Shown here in pieces: positions 43,992 to 53,551 of a stretch of 64,000 nt of DNA. Origin of the DNA: Palsa-1150 sp964531095 (lineage in GTDB: Bacteria; Myxococcota_A; Polyangia; Polyangiales; Polyangiaceae). A program made the translations under genes and the position numbers. The DNA lies in assembly GCA_964531095.1 (NCBI GenBank), contig CAZHED010000021.1, positions 34,008-98,007 of the forward strand, in the 5' to 3' direction. The notes under the pieces are model-generated. The model was not told where the DNA came from. It did not search any database and saw only the letters and a program-made list of their open reading frames with translations. Numbering within the stretch: position 1 is the stretch's first letter; every line of letters starts with the position of its first letter.

Positions 43992-45002
43992 ATGGGTCCG
44001 CCGCTCTCCGTCCTCGACCTGTCTCCCATCCCTTCTGGCTCGACCGCCGGCGACGCGCTGCGCAACACGCTCGACCTCGCGCGCCACGCCGAGCTGCTCG
44101 GGTTGCGCCGCTACTGGCTCGCCGAGCACCACAACGCCGGCGGCCTGGCGAGCTCGGCGCCGGAGATCATGATCGGCCAGGTGGCCGCCGTCACGCGGTC
44201 CATTCGCGTGGGGGCCGGAGGCATCATGCTCCCCAACCATACGCCGCTGAAGGTCGCCGAAACGTTCCGCGTTCTGCACGCGCTCTTCCCGGGCCGCATC
44301 GACCTCGGGCTCGGTCGCGCACCCGGAACGGACCCCCGCACCGCGGCGGCGCTCCGCCGCTCGCGAGAGGCCGTGGTCGTCGACGACTTTCCCGAGCGGC
44401 TGGATGAGCTCGGAGCGTACCTCGGCGACGACGGTCCACCGCGCGGCGCTTTTGCCCGCACGATTCTGGCGATACCGATCAACGTTGCGTCGCCCGAGCT
44501 GTGGCTCCTCGGCTCGAGCGAAGAGGGCGGCGCCAGACTGGCCGCCCAGCGAGGCCTCGGCTTCGCCTTCGCGCACCACATCAATCCGGACGACGCCGTC
44601 CGCGTGCTGCTGCGCTATCGCGAAGCGTTCGTCCCGTCGCCGCACCGGCGCGAGCCCTGGGCGATCCTCGCGCTCGGCGTCGTCTGCGCGGAGACCGACG
44701 CCGCCGCGGAGCGCCTCGCCTCGTCGGGCGAGCTCGCGATGGCGTGGTTTCTCCAGGGAATCCGCGATCGTCCGATGCCCAGTGTGGAGGAGGCGCTCGC
44801 GTACCGCTACGATGCACACGAGCAGGCGCTGCGAACGGGATGGGGGTCGCGCGTCCTCGTGGGCGGCGTCGCGCGCGTGCGCGAACGGTTGAAGTCGCTC
44901 GTCGAGGCGTCGCAGGCAGACGAAGTGATGGTCCTGACGCACGTCCATTCGCACGAGGCGCGCAAGCGCTCGTACGAGCTGGTCGCCGAGGCGCTTCGTT
45001 GA
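43992..45002 (+). CDS. Luciferase-like (LLM) flavin-dependent monooxygenase
   Basis: This is a 336-aa TIM-barrel flavoprotein of the bacterial luciferase-like family (MsnO8-type group). Conserved blocks are LSVLDLSPIPSG, GLRRYWLAEHHN, SSAPEIMIGQVAAVTRSIRVGAGGIMLPNH, FPGRIDLGLGRAPGTD and LWLLGSSEEGG. The substrate is unknown; these enzymes use reduced FMN and O2. It is divergent from the LamG-like lipoprotein gene by 88 bp. Confidence 0.9.
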   Translation: MGPPLSVLDLSPIPSGSTAGDALRNTLDLARHAELLGLRRYWLAEHHNAGGLASSAPEIMIGQVAAVTRSIRVGAGGIMLPNHTPLKVAETFRVLHALFPGRIDLGLGRAPGTDPRTAAALRRSREAVVVDDFPERLDELGAYLGDDGPPRGAFARTILAIPINVASPELWLLGSSEEGGARLAAQRGLGFAFAHHINPDDAVRVLLRYREAFVPSPHRREPWAILALGVVCAETDAAAERLASSGELAMAWFLQGIRDRPMPSVEEALAYRYDAHEQALRTGWGSRVLVGGVARVRERLKSLVEASQADEVMVLTHVHSHEARKRSYELVAEALR

Positions 45003-45128
45003 ACCGCGACGGACGGCTCCACGCCGTGAGACCACTAAACGTTTCCTAAATTCACGTCGTCGATCGAGTGGCCTTTAGCAACACTTTAGACTCGCCCCCT
45101 TACATTCCAATCCGTGGGGAGGTTGGTC

Positions 45129-45497
45129 ATGAAGCTCGCATCCGCACTCCGAACCCCGTACCGCTCGAGAGCGATCGTCCGCTCCACCGCGCCAGCGCGG
45201 CTGAGCGAAGCGACACTCGCGCAGGCGATCGCGCTCACCCAGCTGATCCTTTTGGCGTTGTGTGCTGCGCGCGTCGCGGCGGATCGACTCCGAGGCCCGC
45301 TCAGCACCGAGGGCGATATCGCGCTCGCGCTTCTGGTCGTCCTCGCGGCGTCGCTCGTCGGCAAGGCCATCGACTGGACGACAGGGGCGCCGGACAGTTC
45401 ATCCGGCGGCTCTTTCACGGGCTCTATTCGGCGAGCACACGATGCACCATCTGGACGCAAACCGACCCTTCGCCGACGCTGGAAGCCACGCGTTTGA
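45129..45497 (+). CDS. Small two-helix membrane protein
   Basis: This is a 122-aa protein with two hydrophobic helices (ATLAQAIALTQLILLALCAA, IALALLVVLAASLVG) and a basic N-terminus. The start is well supported: GGGGAGG six bases before ATG 45129. The last 74 bases overlap the 3' end of the opposite-strand reductase-like gene, and the tail encoded there is basic and low-complexity. No family is recognised. Confidence 0.55.
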   Translation: MKLASALRTPYRSRAIVRSTAPARLSEATLAQAIALTQLILLALCAARVAADRLRGPLSTEGDIALALLVVLAASLVGKAIDWTTGAPDSSSGGSFTGSIRRAHDAPSGRKPTLRRRWKPRV

Positions 45498-47100
45498 CGC
45501 TGTTGGCCCGAACGTCGCCCACCGCGAACACCTTCGGCAGACTGGTCTCGTAAAGAAAGGGCGGACGGCTCACGCTCGAGCCCGCGGCCGCGGACGGCCG
45601 CGCCGGCAGGTCCGCTCCCGTGAGGATAAACCCCTTGTCGTCGAGGCTCACGCAGCCGTCGAGCCACTCCGTGTTCGGCTTCGCGCCGGCCATGGAGAAC
45701 ACGTGACGAATCGGGCGGATCGAAGTCTCCCCTGTCCGGTCGTCGAGCCACGTCACCTGCTGCAGTTGGTCCGCGCCCGAGAGGGCGACAACGCGCGCCC
45801 GAGTGTGGAGCGTGATGTTCGCAGTCTCTTCGATGCGACGGATGAGGTATTTCGACATACTCGCCGCGAGGCCTTCGGAGCGGACCAGGATATGAACGTG
45901 CGCCGAAGATTGGGCGAGGAACGTCGCCGCTTGCCCCGCCGAGTTGCCGCCGCCGACGACGATGACTTCTTCCGACGAGCAGCGCTGGGCCTCGACGAAG
46001 GTCGCGCCGTAATAGACCCCAACCCCTTCGAACCGGGTTAGATCGGGGAGGTCGAGCTTGCGATACTCGGCGCCGGTTGCGATGACGATCGAGCGAGCGA
46101 GCACGCTGCCTCCGTCGGCCGTGTCGACGCGGTACGGAAGGTCCGCGCAACCGAGCCGCACCGCAGTGCGCGCGATGGCGACCCGGGCGCCGAACTTCTC
46201 GGCCTGAGCGAGCGCCCGCTGAGCGAGCGCAATGCCGGAGATGCCGGTCGGAAAGCCGAGGTAGTTCTCGATCTTCGAGCTCGACCCCGCCTGGCCGCCC
46301 GGCGACGACGACTCGAGCACCACGACGTCGAGCCCTTCGGACGCGGCGTAGACGGCTGCGGCGAGCCCCGCGGGACCGGCGCCGACCACGACCAGATCAT
46401 GGACTTTCGCGGTGTCCATCGCCGCGTTGAACCCCAAGCACTCGGCGACCTCGGCGTTCGACGGGTTCTTGAGCACGCGCTCGTCCCGACAGATGACGAC
46501 GGGAACGTCGCCGACGCCCACGTGAAACGTGTCGAGGAGCGACTGAACGTTGTCGTCGACCTCGACGTCGACATACCGGTACGGGTGTCCGTTGCGCGAG
46601 AGAAACTCCTGCAGGCGCAGCGTCGCCGCGGAGTGCCGTGACCCGAGCACCACGGCGTCTCCAAAATGGTTCGAGAGAAGCCCCATGCGGCGCAGGATGA
46701 ACGCGCGCAAGAAGACCTCGCTCAGCTCGGGATCGGTCTGCACGAGCGTCCTCAGAACCGGGCGAAGCACGACCAGAAGGCGCCCGGCGGTCTTTGCACG
46801 GGCGCGGACGAGGCTTGGCCGATCCGCAAGCTGGCTGACCTCTCCCGTGAACTCGCCGGGGCCCTGGATCGCGATCGGCTCCTCGACCGGGCCGAGCGGG
46901 TGAACGACTTCGATTTCGCCCTCGAGGATCACGTGCATGGGCACGGCGCGGTCGCCCTCTTCGAACAAGAGCTCTCCCGCCGCGACGGAGCGCTCCCGGC
47001 CGAACCGAGCGATGCGCGCGATCTGGGCCGCGCTCAAGCGCGGAAACATCTGCGCGCGACGGGTGGAGACGTCGATGGCGCTGGGCGACGCGATGGTCAT
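45424..47100 (-). CDS. cNMP-binding / thioredoxin-reductase-like flavoprotein fusion
   Basis: This 558-aa protein has three parts. Residues about 15-135 form a cyclic-nucleotide-binding domain (FPRLSAAQIARI, LFEEGD, GEIEVVHP, GEFTGEVSQLADRPS). Residues about 150-225 have a glutaredoxin-like layout without its cysteines. Residues about 233-558 form a thioredoxin-reductase fold with FAD-binding VVVGAGPAGLAAA (about 237-249), NADPH-binding VVGGGNSAGQAA (about 381-392) and the C-terminal FAVGDVRANSVKRVASSVGEGS. The CxxC redox site expected after GVGV is replaced (YYGATFVEAQ), so it cannot act as a classical TrxR. It may pass electrons to a separate partner under cNMP control. Confidence 0.85.
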   Translation of the reverse strand: MTIASPSAIDVSTRRAQMFPRLSAAQIARIARFGRERSVAAGELLFEEGDRAVPMHVILEGEIEVVHPLGPVEEPIAIQGPGEFTGEVSQLADRPSLVRARAKTAGRLLVVLRPVLRTLVQTDPELSEVFLRAFILRRMGLLSNHFGDAVVLGSRHSAATLRLQEFLSRNGHPYRYVDVEVDDNVQSLLDTFHVGVGDVPVVICRDERVLKNPSNAEVAECLGFNAAMDTAKVHDLVVVGAGPAGLAAAVYAASEGLDVVVLESSSPGGQAGSSSKIENYLGFPTGISGIALAQRALAQAEKFGARVAIARTAVRLGCADLPYRVDTADGGSVLARSIVIATGAEYRKLDLPDLTRFEGVGVYYGATFVEAQRCSSEEVIVVGGGNSAGQAATFLAQSSAHVHILVRSEGLAASMSKYLIRRIEETANITLHTRARVVALSGADQLQQVTWLDDRTGETSIRPIRHVFSMAGAKPNTEWLDGCVSLDDKGFILTGADLPARPSAAAGSSVSRPPFLYETSLPKVFAVGDVRANSVKRVASSVGEGSVCVQMVHRVLAE

Positions 47101-47331
47101 AGGTGCCCTAGTGGGGCGAAAGAAGCTGGTTGTCGACGGGTCCGAGCATGCGATGGCGGGCGTAGTCGATCGAAGCAGGCCGCGCCAGGTTGGCCGTCTT
47201 CGCAGCACCGGACGGTCGCGCAGAGCCCGTTGCGCTCGAATCGAGCCGCGTGGCCCCACTCTCGCATCCGCGGGCCATCACCCGGCGCGCAGAGAGCAGC
47301 GGGAAACCATAGCGCGAACAAGGAGCAGCCC

Positions 47332-48153
47332 ATGTCCACCATCACGGTCAGAGACGGGACCAAGATTCACTTCAAAGACTGGGGGGAAGGCCGCCCGGTG
47401 GTCTTCAGCCACGGATGGCCGCTCAGCTCGGACGCATGGGAAGATCAGATGGTCTTTCTTGCCTCGAGGGGCTATCGCTGCGTCGCCCACGACCGCCGCG
47501 GCCACGGCCGGTCCAGCCAGCCATGGTCGGGCAATGACATGGATACGTATGCCGACGACCTGAAGGCGTTGATCGACGCGCTCGACCTGAAGGGCGCGGC
47601 CCTCGTCGGCCACTCGACCGGCGGTGGCGAGGTGGCGCGGTTCATCGGCCGCCATGGCACGCGGCGCGTCGCCAAGGCCGCTCTCGTCAGCGCGGTTCCG
47701 CCGCTCATGCTTCGGACGCCCGCCAACCCGGGCGGACTGCCGATGGAGGCCTTCGACGCCATCCGCGCGGGCGTCGCGGCCGATCGGTCGCAGTTCTTCC
47801 AAGACCTGAGCGGGGCCTTTTACGGATTCAACCGCCCGGGCGCGAAGGGATCGCAGGGGCTGCGCGACTCGTTCTGGTTGCAAGGCATGCAGGCCGGCTT
47901 GAATGCCGTGTTCGAATGCATCAAGGCGTTCTCCGAGACTGACTTCACCGCGGATCTGGGAAAGTTCGACGTGCCGACCCTCATCGTCCATGGCGACGAC
48001 GATCAGATCGTCCCGTTCGCCGCGGGTGGTCTGGCGTCGTCGAAGCTCGTGCGGGGTGCCCGCCTCGAGGTGTACAAAGGCGCGCCGCACGGCCTGCCGT
48101 CCACGCTCAAGGATCGGCTGAACGCCGACCTGCTGGCGTTTCTCGAGAGCTGA
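47332..48153 (+). CDS. Alpha/beta hydrolase, non-heme chloroperoxidase/arylesterase type
   Basis: This is a 273-aa hydrolase of the cofactor-free haloperoxidase group, which is mainly perhydrolase/esterase in practice. The catalytic triad is visible: Ser 95 in GHSTGGG, Asp in IVHGDDDQIVP and His in KGAPHGLP. The oxyanion region is FSHGWPLSSD. The length is normal for the family. ATG 47332 follows AAGGAG. It is divergent from the TrxR-like gene, which might place both in a redox-stress response (inference). Confidence 0.92.
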   Translation: MSTITVRDGTKIHFKDWGEGRPVVFSHGWPLSSDAWEDQMVFLASRGYRCVAHDRRGHGRSSQPWSGNDMDTYADDLKALIDALDLKGAALVGHSTGGGEVARFIGRHGTRRVAKAALVSAVPPLMLRTPANPGGLPMEAFDAIRAGVAADRSQFFQDLSGAFYGFNRPGAKGSQGLRDSFWLQGMQAGLNAVFECIKAFSETDFTADLGKFDVPTLIVHGDDDQIVPFAAGGLASSKLVRGARLEVYKGAPHGLPSTLKDRLNADLLAFLES

Positions 48154-48181
48154 GCGGGGACAGCGGGTAGGCGCCTCGGAT

Positions 48182-50212
48182 TCAGTACGTCTCGGCTTCG
48201 ACGGCAGTCCACTTCGCGCCGTCGTGCAACCAGATCCCGCCGGTTTGGTCCACGACCCAGGTGGAGCCCTTCGCGATCGCAGGGCTGTCGGAGAACGAGC
48301 CGCCGAGATTCGTATACACGTCGTTGGCAAACGAGCCGAGCTGCCCTTTGCCGGTCCGAGCTTGCACCCGCTCGACGGGGTCCGCGATCGCGTCAGGAGA
48401 GCCGAGAAACGAATCCTTGGCGTGCATCGTCGTCCATTGCCACTCTCCGCCCTGTTTCGCGGCCTTGTGTATCGCCCCGTCGAAGCCGCGGGCATACACG
48501 TGGATCGCACCGGCCGCTCGTGTCGCGGCAGGAAACCCGACGATGGCACCGCCGACGGGCTCCGATAGCCAGGGCGCCGCGCCGTTCGACCAGTAGTGGT
48601 CCACGCCCCCGTCGAAGCTTCGCACGAAGACGTCCAGATGCCCCGGCGACGCGACGACCGCGGGGCGACCCAATCCGCGGCCGCCGACGCTCTCCATTTG
48701 GTACTCCCCGCCCGTCGACCACCAGTGCGTCAGCCCGTAGCTGGCGTCGAGATCGACGACGTCGACCCGCCCGGGGCCCCAGCTCGCCACGACGGGATCG
48801 ATCCCGATCGGTGCCTCGGAGAGCAGCGAGCCGGTGAAGGCGAGGCGGTCGGTCGGCGGGTCGCGATAGAAGACGTCCAACCCGTCGTCATCTCGAGCGA
48901 TGGGGGCCGGAACGCCGACGATCGGCGTCTGCAGGTCCAGCCAGCCCCGCGGTCGATCGTAGTACCAGAGACCCGCGCTCGGTCCGCGCACGAACGCGGC
49001 GACGGTGGAAACGGCGGAAACGTCTCGGGCGTCGCCGTGGATCTCCGCCATGATCGTGTCGATCACCGTTCCCCACGATATTTCGTGCACGGTCGCAAAC
49101 TCATCCACTTCGACGCGGAAGCTGCCGCCGGTGTTGTTCAATACGGCTTGAACGTCGGCCTCGTAGCCGCGGACCGCCTGGTTCCAGGTGAGCCCCTGGA
49201 GCCTCGGCAGCCCGGCGGTGCTGTACTCCGCTTCGCCGAAGCAGCAATTGTCGCCCCGGTTGAGGACCTGAACGTGCCGGCGATTCCAGCCCGGACCCAC
49301 CGCGTCCATGACGTACAAGTCCGGATACCCGGCAATCGAGTAAAAGCTCGACCAGAACTGTTCGTCGTCGCCGATCGATAGACCCGATCGCATGTAGAGC
49401 GGCAACGACCCGGCGACCGACACACCCAGAGTGATTCGAGTGTCGATCGCAGAGTATATCGTCGTGGTCCACCCGCCCCCGGACAGTCCCACCATGCTGA
49501 AGTCGTCGTATTGCGGGTAATTGGCCTGAAGGTAATTGAGCGTCCGGGCAGTCGGCTCCAAGAAGTACTTTATCGGGCTCGATGTGCTGGAGTCGATGTT
49601 CTCGAACATCCACCCGTGGGTTTGCGCGCCGCAAGACTTCGCGTCCATGAACGGCATGAACAGGGCGACGACCGGATAGCCCTCGGATAGAAGCGCGTTC
49701 AGCGTTCGCCACATTCCCGCGGGCGCGTCCTGGGTCGATTCGTCGTCGTCGTCGGTGCAGGTGTGGCCCTGATGCAAGATGACGGCGTGCGACTTTTTCC
49801 AGGAGCGCGGAATGAAGTGGTAACCAGTCGTCGTCACCGGGACGGCGGCCCCTGTCGTGAGCGTGGCCGGCATCGTGAAATCGAGCTCGTCGACCCGCTC
49901 CACGTTGTCGAGGTTGGCCACCGGGCTCGCCGCGCTCCGGATCATCAGGCTGGGCATCGCGGCCGACGGAAAGCCCTCGTTGCCCCAAATGTACGAGATG
50001 AGCGCCTGCCTCCGGGCCGCGACGTCGGCGGCCGAACGGATGGTGACCCTGCTGTCGTCGAGGAGCGAGCCGTCGTGCCCACGCGGTGCGACGGATGGCC
50101 CGGCGGGGCGGACGGCGGCCGCGACCGGCGAGCCGCTGCTGGAAGAAGAAACCGTGCCGGTGCAGCCGGCGGCCACGGGAAATATCAGCGCAGCGACGCA
50201 CTGGCGTCTCAT
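48182..50212 (-). CDS. Esterase-like lipoprotein with C-terminal beta-propeller
   Basis: This is a 676-aa lipoprotein. The signal peptide ends in AAGC (Cys 17), then a Ser-rich linker. Residues about 55-370 form an alpha/beta-hydrolase domain of the dienelactone/acetyl-xylan-esterase kind: HAVILHQGHTC, YPVVALFMPFMD and the nucleophile elbow MVGLSGGGWT. Residues about 400-676 form a propeller with repeated LDVFVR/DHYWSNG-type blades (GHLDVFVRSFDGGVDHYWSN, IHVYARGFDGAIHKA), resembling PLL-type fucose-binding lectins. The combination suggests a glycan-targeted esterase on the cell surface. The substrate is unknown. Confidence 0.78.
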   Translation of the reverse strand: MRRQCVAALIFPVAAGCTGTVSSSSSGSPVAAAVRPAGPSVAPRGHDGSLLDDSRVTIRSAADVAARRQALISYIWGNEGFPSAAMPSLMIRSAASPVANLDNVERVDELDFTMPATLTTGAAVPVTTTGYHFIPRSWKKSHAVILHQGHTCTDDDDESTQDAPAGMWRTLNALLSEGYPVVALFMPFMDAKSCGAQTHGWMFENIDSSTSSPIKYFLEPTARTLNYLQANYPQYDDFSMVGLSGGGWTTTIYSAIDTRITLGVSVAGSLPLYMRSGLSIGDDEQFWSSFYSIAGYPDLYVMDAVGPGWNRRHVQVLNRGDNCCFGEAEYSTAGLPRLQGLTWNQAVRGYEADVQAVLNNTGGSFRVEVDEFATVHEISWGTVIDTIMAEIHGDARDVSAVSTVAAFVRGPSAGLWYYDRPRGWLDLQTPIVGVPAPIARDDDGLDVFYRDPPTDRLAFTGSLLSEAPIGIDPVVASWGPGRVDVVDLDASYGLTHWWSTGGEYQMESVGGRGLGRPAVVASPGHLDVFVRSFDGGVDHYWSNGAAPWLSEPVGGAIVGFPAATRAAGAIHVYARGFDGAIHKAAKQGGEWQWTTMHAKDSFLGSPDAIADPVERVQARTGKGQLGSFANDVYTNLGGSFSDSPAIAKGSTWVVDQTGGIWLHDGAKWTAVEAETY

Positions 50213-50461
50213 CGAAGCGAACCTCGTGTACGGCGCGAGAAGCGTAAGCAACTCTTGATCGGCGTCCGCGAGTGCGCGACCGCATTCCGACGTACGGGCC
50301 TTGCGAGGCTACCAGCCGTATTCCGCAGCCGAGCTCACGAAATCGACCTCACCCGCTCACACCGGATATCCGTCGAAGGTACCGCGACGTCCGGCTGCCA
50401 GGTTCGACCGACGCTTGGACGATATCCCACCACATGCCTCCCTTTTCGCCGGGCGTGCGCT

Positions 50462-52222
50462 CTAGGCGCGCGCGCCGGCCGTGGGTTTCGCTGCCGTCGT
50501 CCATGCGACCAGGCGCTCGGCGGGCCACGTGTTGGCAATGCAATCCGGGTCGAGCCACGCGCGCTCCGCGTTGAGCGCCGCATACCGGACGCGCCCGAGC
50601 TCGTCGGCGTGGTGCGCGTCGCTGGTCAGCACGAATGTGACGGGGCTCGACCGGGACCGCCGCAGGGCTTCGACCGACATGTCGAGTCGCGGAAGCCCGC
50701 CGTTTACTTCGAGAGCCGTGCCGGTCTGCTCGGCCGCGGCGAGGATCTGTTCCAGATCGAGATCGATCGGCGGGCGGCCCCCGATCATCCGCGCGGACAA
50801 GTGCCCGATCATTCGAACCGCCGGGTCGCGCATCGCCTCCACGATGCGCCTCGTCTGGGCGGCGCGATCCAGGTCGAAGTGGTCGTGCACCGACGCGAGA
50901 CACCAGTCGAATGATCTGCGAAAGTCGAGGTCGTAATCGAGCTCGCCGTTCGGTCCGATGTTGAGCTCGACCCCGTGCAAGAGCGCCATCGACCCACCGA
51001 GCTCCTGCTTCAGCGCTCGGATCTTCGTGCGCTGTTCGAGAAGGGCCTCGCGACCCACTCCGGAGAGGGTGCCCTCCGCGTGATCCGTGATGGCGAGGAC
51101 ACAATACCCGCGCGCTTTCGCCGCGAGCACCACGTCTTCGAGCGGGGAGCGCCCGTCGCCGGAGACGGACGTATGCACGTGGAAGTCGCCGCCGATGCCG
51201 CGGATCGGTCGCGGGAGCGCACCCTGCTCGGCGGCCTCGATCTCGCCGGCGTCCTCCCGCAAGACGGGCGGTATCCAAGGCAACCCCAGCGCCTCGTAAA
51301 TCTGCTCTTCGGTCTCGCTCGCGACGACAGTCCCGCCGTCGATCTCGGACAGCGCGTACTCGTTCAACGTCCAGCCTCGGGAGAGCGCGCGCTGGCGGAG
51401 CTTGATGTTGTGCCCCTTCGACCCTGTGAAGTAGAGACGCGCGGCGCCGAGCTGGTGTGCGGCGACGACTCGCATGTCGATCTGGGTGCCGCGCCGCGTG
51501 ACCACGCTCGTCTTCGCTTCGCCGCGGACCAAGACCCGGTCGACGGCGCTCATCGAGACGAGGGCCTCCATCGCAGGCCCCGCGTCGCTCGCGGCAACGA
51601 CGATGTCCACGTCGCCGATCGTCTCGCAGAACCGCCGCAGCGATCCGCAATACGAGGCGTGGGTGACGCCGGGCACTTCGAGCATGCGGGCGACGATCCG
51701 CTCGGCGAGCGGGAGCGCGACCGAGATCGGCGTCCGGTCGATGGATCCTTGTTCCTCGAGCCGCGCGAGCGCGAGGGCGATCTTCTGCTCGGATTTCTCC
51801 CCGAAGCCTTTGAGCGCCCGAAGTCTGTGTTCTGCGAGCGCTCGGCGAAGCTCGCCGATCGATTGCACACCCAGGTCGGCCCGGAGTCGGTTGACCGCCT
51901 TGGGTCCGAGGCCTTGCACGCGCAAGAGCGCCACCACGCTGGCCGGATGCCGCTGCCGCAAGGCCTCGAGCTTCTCCACCCGACCGGTCTCGAGCAGCTC
52001 TCGAATCTTGGCCGCCGTGCTCTTCCCGATCCCGCTGATGCGCTGGAGCTCCTTCACAGTGAGCTTGCCGAGGTCGGTCGCCTGCGCGGAGACCGCTTGC
52101 GCCGCACTCTCGTACGCCCGCACGCGAAATGACTGGGGGTCGCCCTCGTCGAGCATCGTCAGCTCGGCGAGCTCCCGGAGCATGTCGAGAACGTCCTGCT
52201 TCGTATCGGCCACGGCCTCCAT
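50462..52222 (-). CDS. polX: DNA polymerase X with PHP exonuclease domain
   Basis: This 586-aa repair polymerase joins a family X polymerase to a PHP nuclease. Helix-hairpin-helix motifs lie at ISGIGKSTA (about 62-70) and VQGLGPKAV (102-110). The nucleotidyltransferase site is YCGSLRRFCETIGDVDIVV (Asp 204, Asp 206) with the third Asp about 249. The PHP domain begins DFHVHTSVSGDG (about 346-357), with ITDHAE, SVHDHFD and TSDAHH. PolX fills short gaps in base excision and end joining. ATG 52222 is only 14 bp from the divergent start of the LigD-type polymerase gene. Confidence 0.95.
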   Translation of the reverse strand: MEAVADTKQDVLDMLRELAELTMLDEGDPQSFRVRAYESAAQAVSAQATDLGKLTVKELQRISGIGKSTAAKIRELLETGRVEKLEALRQRHPASVVALLRVQGLGPKAVNRLRADLGVQSIGELRRALAEHRLRALKGFGEKSEQKIALALARLEEQGSIDRTPISVALPLAERIVARMLEVPGVTHASYCGSLRRFCETIGDVDIVVAASDAGPAMEALVSMSAVDRVLVRGEAKTSVVTRRGTQIDMRVVAAHQLGAARLYFTGSKGHNIKLRQRALSRGWTLNEYALSEIDGGTVVASETEEQIYEALGLPWIPPVLREDAGEIEAAEQGALPRPIRGIGGDFHVHTSVSGDGRSPLEDVVLAAKARGYCVLAITDHAEGTLSGVGREALLEQRTKIRALKQELGGSMALLHGVELNIGPNGELDYDLDFRRSFDWCLASVHDHFDLDRAAQTRRIVEAMRDPAVRMIGHLSARMIGGRPPIDLDLEQILAAAEQTGTALEVNGGLPRLDMSVEALRRSRSSPVTFVLTSDAHHADELGRVRYAALNAERAWLDPDCIANTWPAERLVAWTTAAKPTAGARA

Positions 52223-52236
52223 GTAGCCTTGGGACG

Positions 52237-53535
52237 GTGACCACGAAAGAGGCAGCGGAGATCCTCTCGATCGGTGGCCGCGAGGTGCGGATCACCAACC
52301 CGGGCAAGCTGTATTTCTCGAAAGAGGCGAAGCTCACGAAGCTCGAGCTGGTTCGCTATTACCTCTCGGTCGCGCAAGGGGCCCTCCTCGGCATTCGCGA
52401 TCGTCCGATCGTGCTCAAGCGCTTCGTCGACGGCGCCGAAGGAGAGGCGTTTTATCAAAAGCGCGCGCCCGACCATCGGCCCGCGTGGCTTCGGACGACG
52501 ACGCTCTCCTTTCCTTCGGGCCGCACGGCGGACGAAGTGGTGGTGGACGACGCGGCCGGGCTCGCGTGGATCGTCAACCTCGGCTGCATCGAGCTGCACC
52601 CGCATCCGGTCCGCTCGGGCGATCTCGAGCACCCGGACGAGCTACGGGTCGATCTCGATCCCGGCCCCGGCGTCGCCTGGGGGGATGTGCGGCGCGTCGC
52701 GCTCGAAGTGAAGGCGCTCCTCGACGAGCTTGGCCTCCGGGGCTGGCCGAAGACCAGCGGTTCGCGCGGCATTCACGTGCAGGTTCGTCTCGAGCCCCGC
52801 TGGACGTTCGGCGACGTGCGCCGCGCTGCCCTCGCCCTCTCGCGGGAGATCGAGCGGCGCGCTCCGCTTCTCGCCACGTCGAAGTGGTGGAAGGAAGAGC
52901 GGCGCGGTGTTTTTCTCGACTACAACCAGAACGCGAAGGACCGGACCACGTGCTCGGCCTACTCGGTGCGACCCGTGCCGGACGCCCGCGTGTCGGCCCC
53001 GCTCTCGTGGGACGAAGTGAGCGAGTGTGACGCGGGCGACTTCACGGTCCTGACGATGCCGAGCCGCTTCGCCGCGGTCGGCGACCCGCACGCGGGTATC
53101 GATACCGCGCCCGGGTCGCTCGAGGGCCTTCTCGAGCTTGCCGGGCGAGACGAAGCCTCGGGCCTCGGGGACGCGCCCTGGCCGCCCCATTTTCGCAAGA
53201 TGGACGGGGAAGCTCCGCGCGTCGCCCCGTCGCGCGCGAAGGGCGCACGACCGAAGATGCCGCTCGTGGTGGTGGCGAATTCCCCGAACAAGGCGTCGGC
53301 GCTCGCGGGCTTCGAGCGGTGGAAGGCCAAGCACCCTCTGGCAGCGGAGCACCTGACCGTGGAGGACGTCCTGGTCGACGCGATGCGCGGACGTTCTTCG
53401 ACCTGGACTCGCATCCGGGTGAACCTGCGCAACGTTCCGGCGGCCATCCGCCCGCCGCAAGAGACCCCCGACCCGGACGACGATCCCACGCGCGAGTGGC
53501 GGAGCCAGCGGCGGACCTCGAAAGACGAGGGATGA
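52237..53535 (+). CDS. Stand-alone LigD-type polymerase/primase domain
   Basis: This 432-aa protein is the archaeo-eukaryotic primase-like polymerase domain of LigD as a separate gene. Catalytic motifs are VDLDPGPG (the DxD pair), KTSGSRGIHVQV (SGSxGxH) and VFLDYNQNAKDRTTCSAYSVR. It extends with about 140 residues of unknown function (PKMPLVVVANSPNKAS...). Such domains add nucleotides at break ends in bacterial non-homologous end joining. GTG 52237 was chosen as the only suitable start; there is no clear Shine-Dalgarno. The ligase part is encoded separately downstream on the other strand. Confidence 0.9.
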   Translation: MTTKEAAEILSIGGREVRITNPGKLYFSKEAKLTKLELVRYYLSVAQGALLGIRDRPIVLKRFVDGAEGEAFYQKRAPDHRPAWLRTTTLSFPSGRTADEVVVDDAAGLAWIVNLGCIELHPHPVRSGDLEHPDELRVDLDPGPGVAWGDVRRVALEVKALLDELGLRGWPKTSGSRGIHVQVRLEPRWTFGDVRRAALALSREIERRAPLLATSKWWKEERRGVFLDYNQNAKDRTTCSAYSVRPVPDARVSAPLSWDEVSECDAGDFTVLTMPSRFAAVGDPHAGIDTAPGSLEGLLELAGRDEASGLGDAPWPPHFRKMDGEAPRVAPSRAKGARPKMPLVVVANSPNKASALAGFERWKAKHPLAAEHLTVEDVLVDAMRGRSSTWTRIRVNLRNVPAAIRPPQETPDPDDDPTREWRSQRRTSKDEG

Positions 53536-53551
53536 TCGTGTGCACGGCGCG

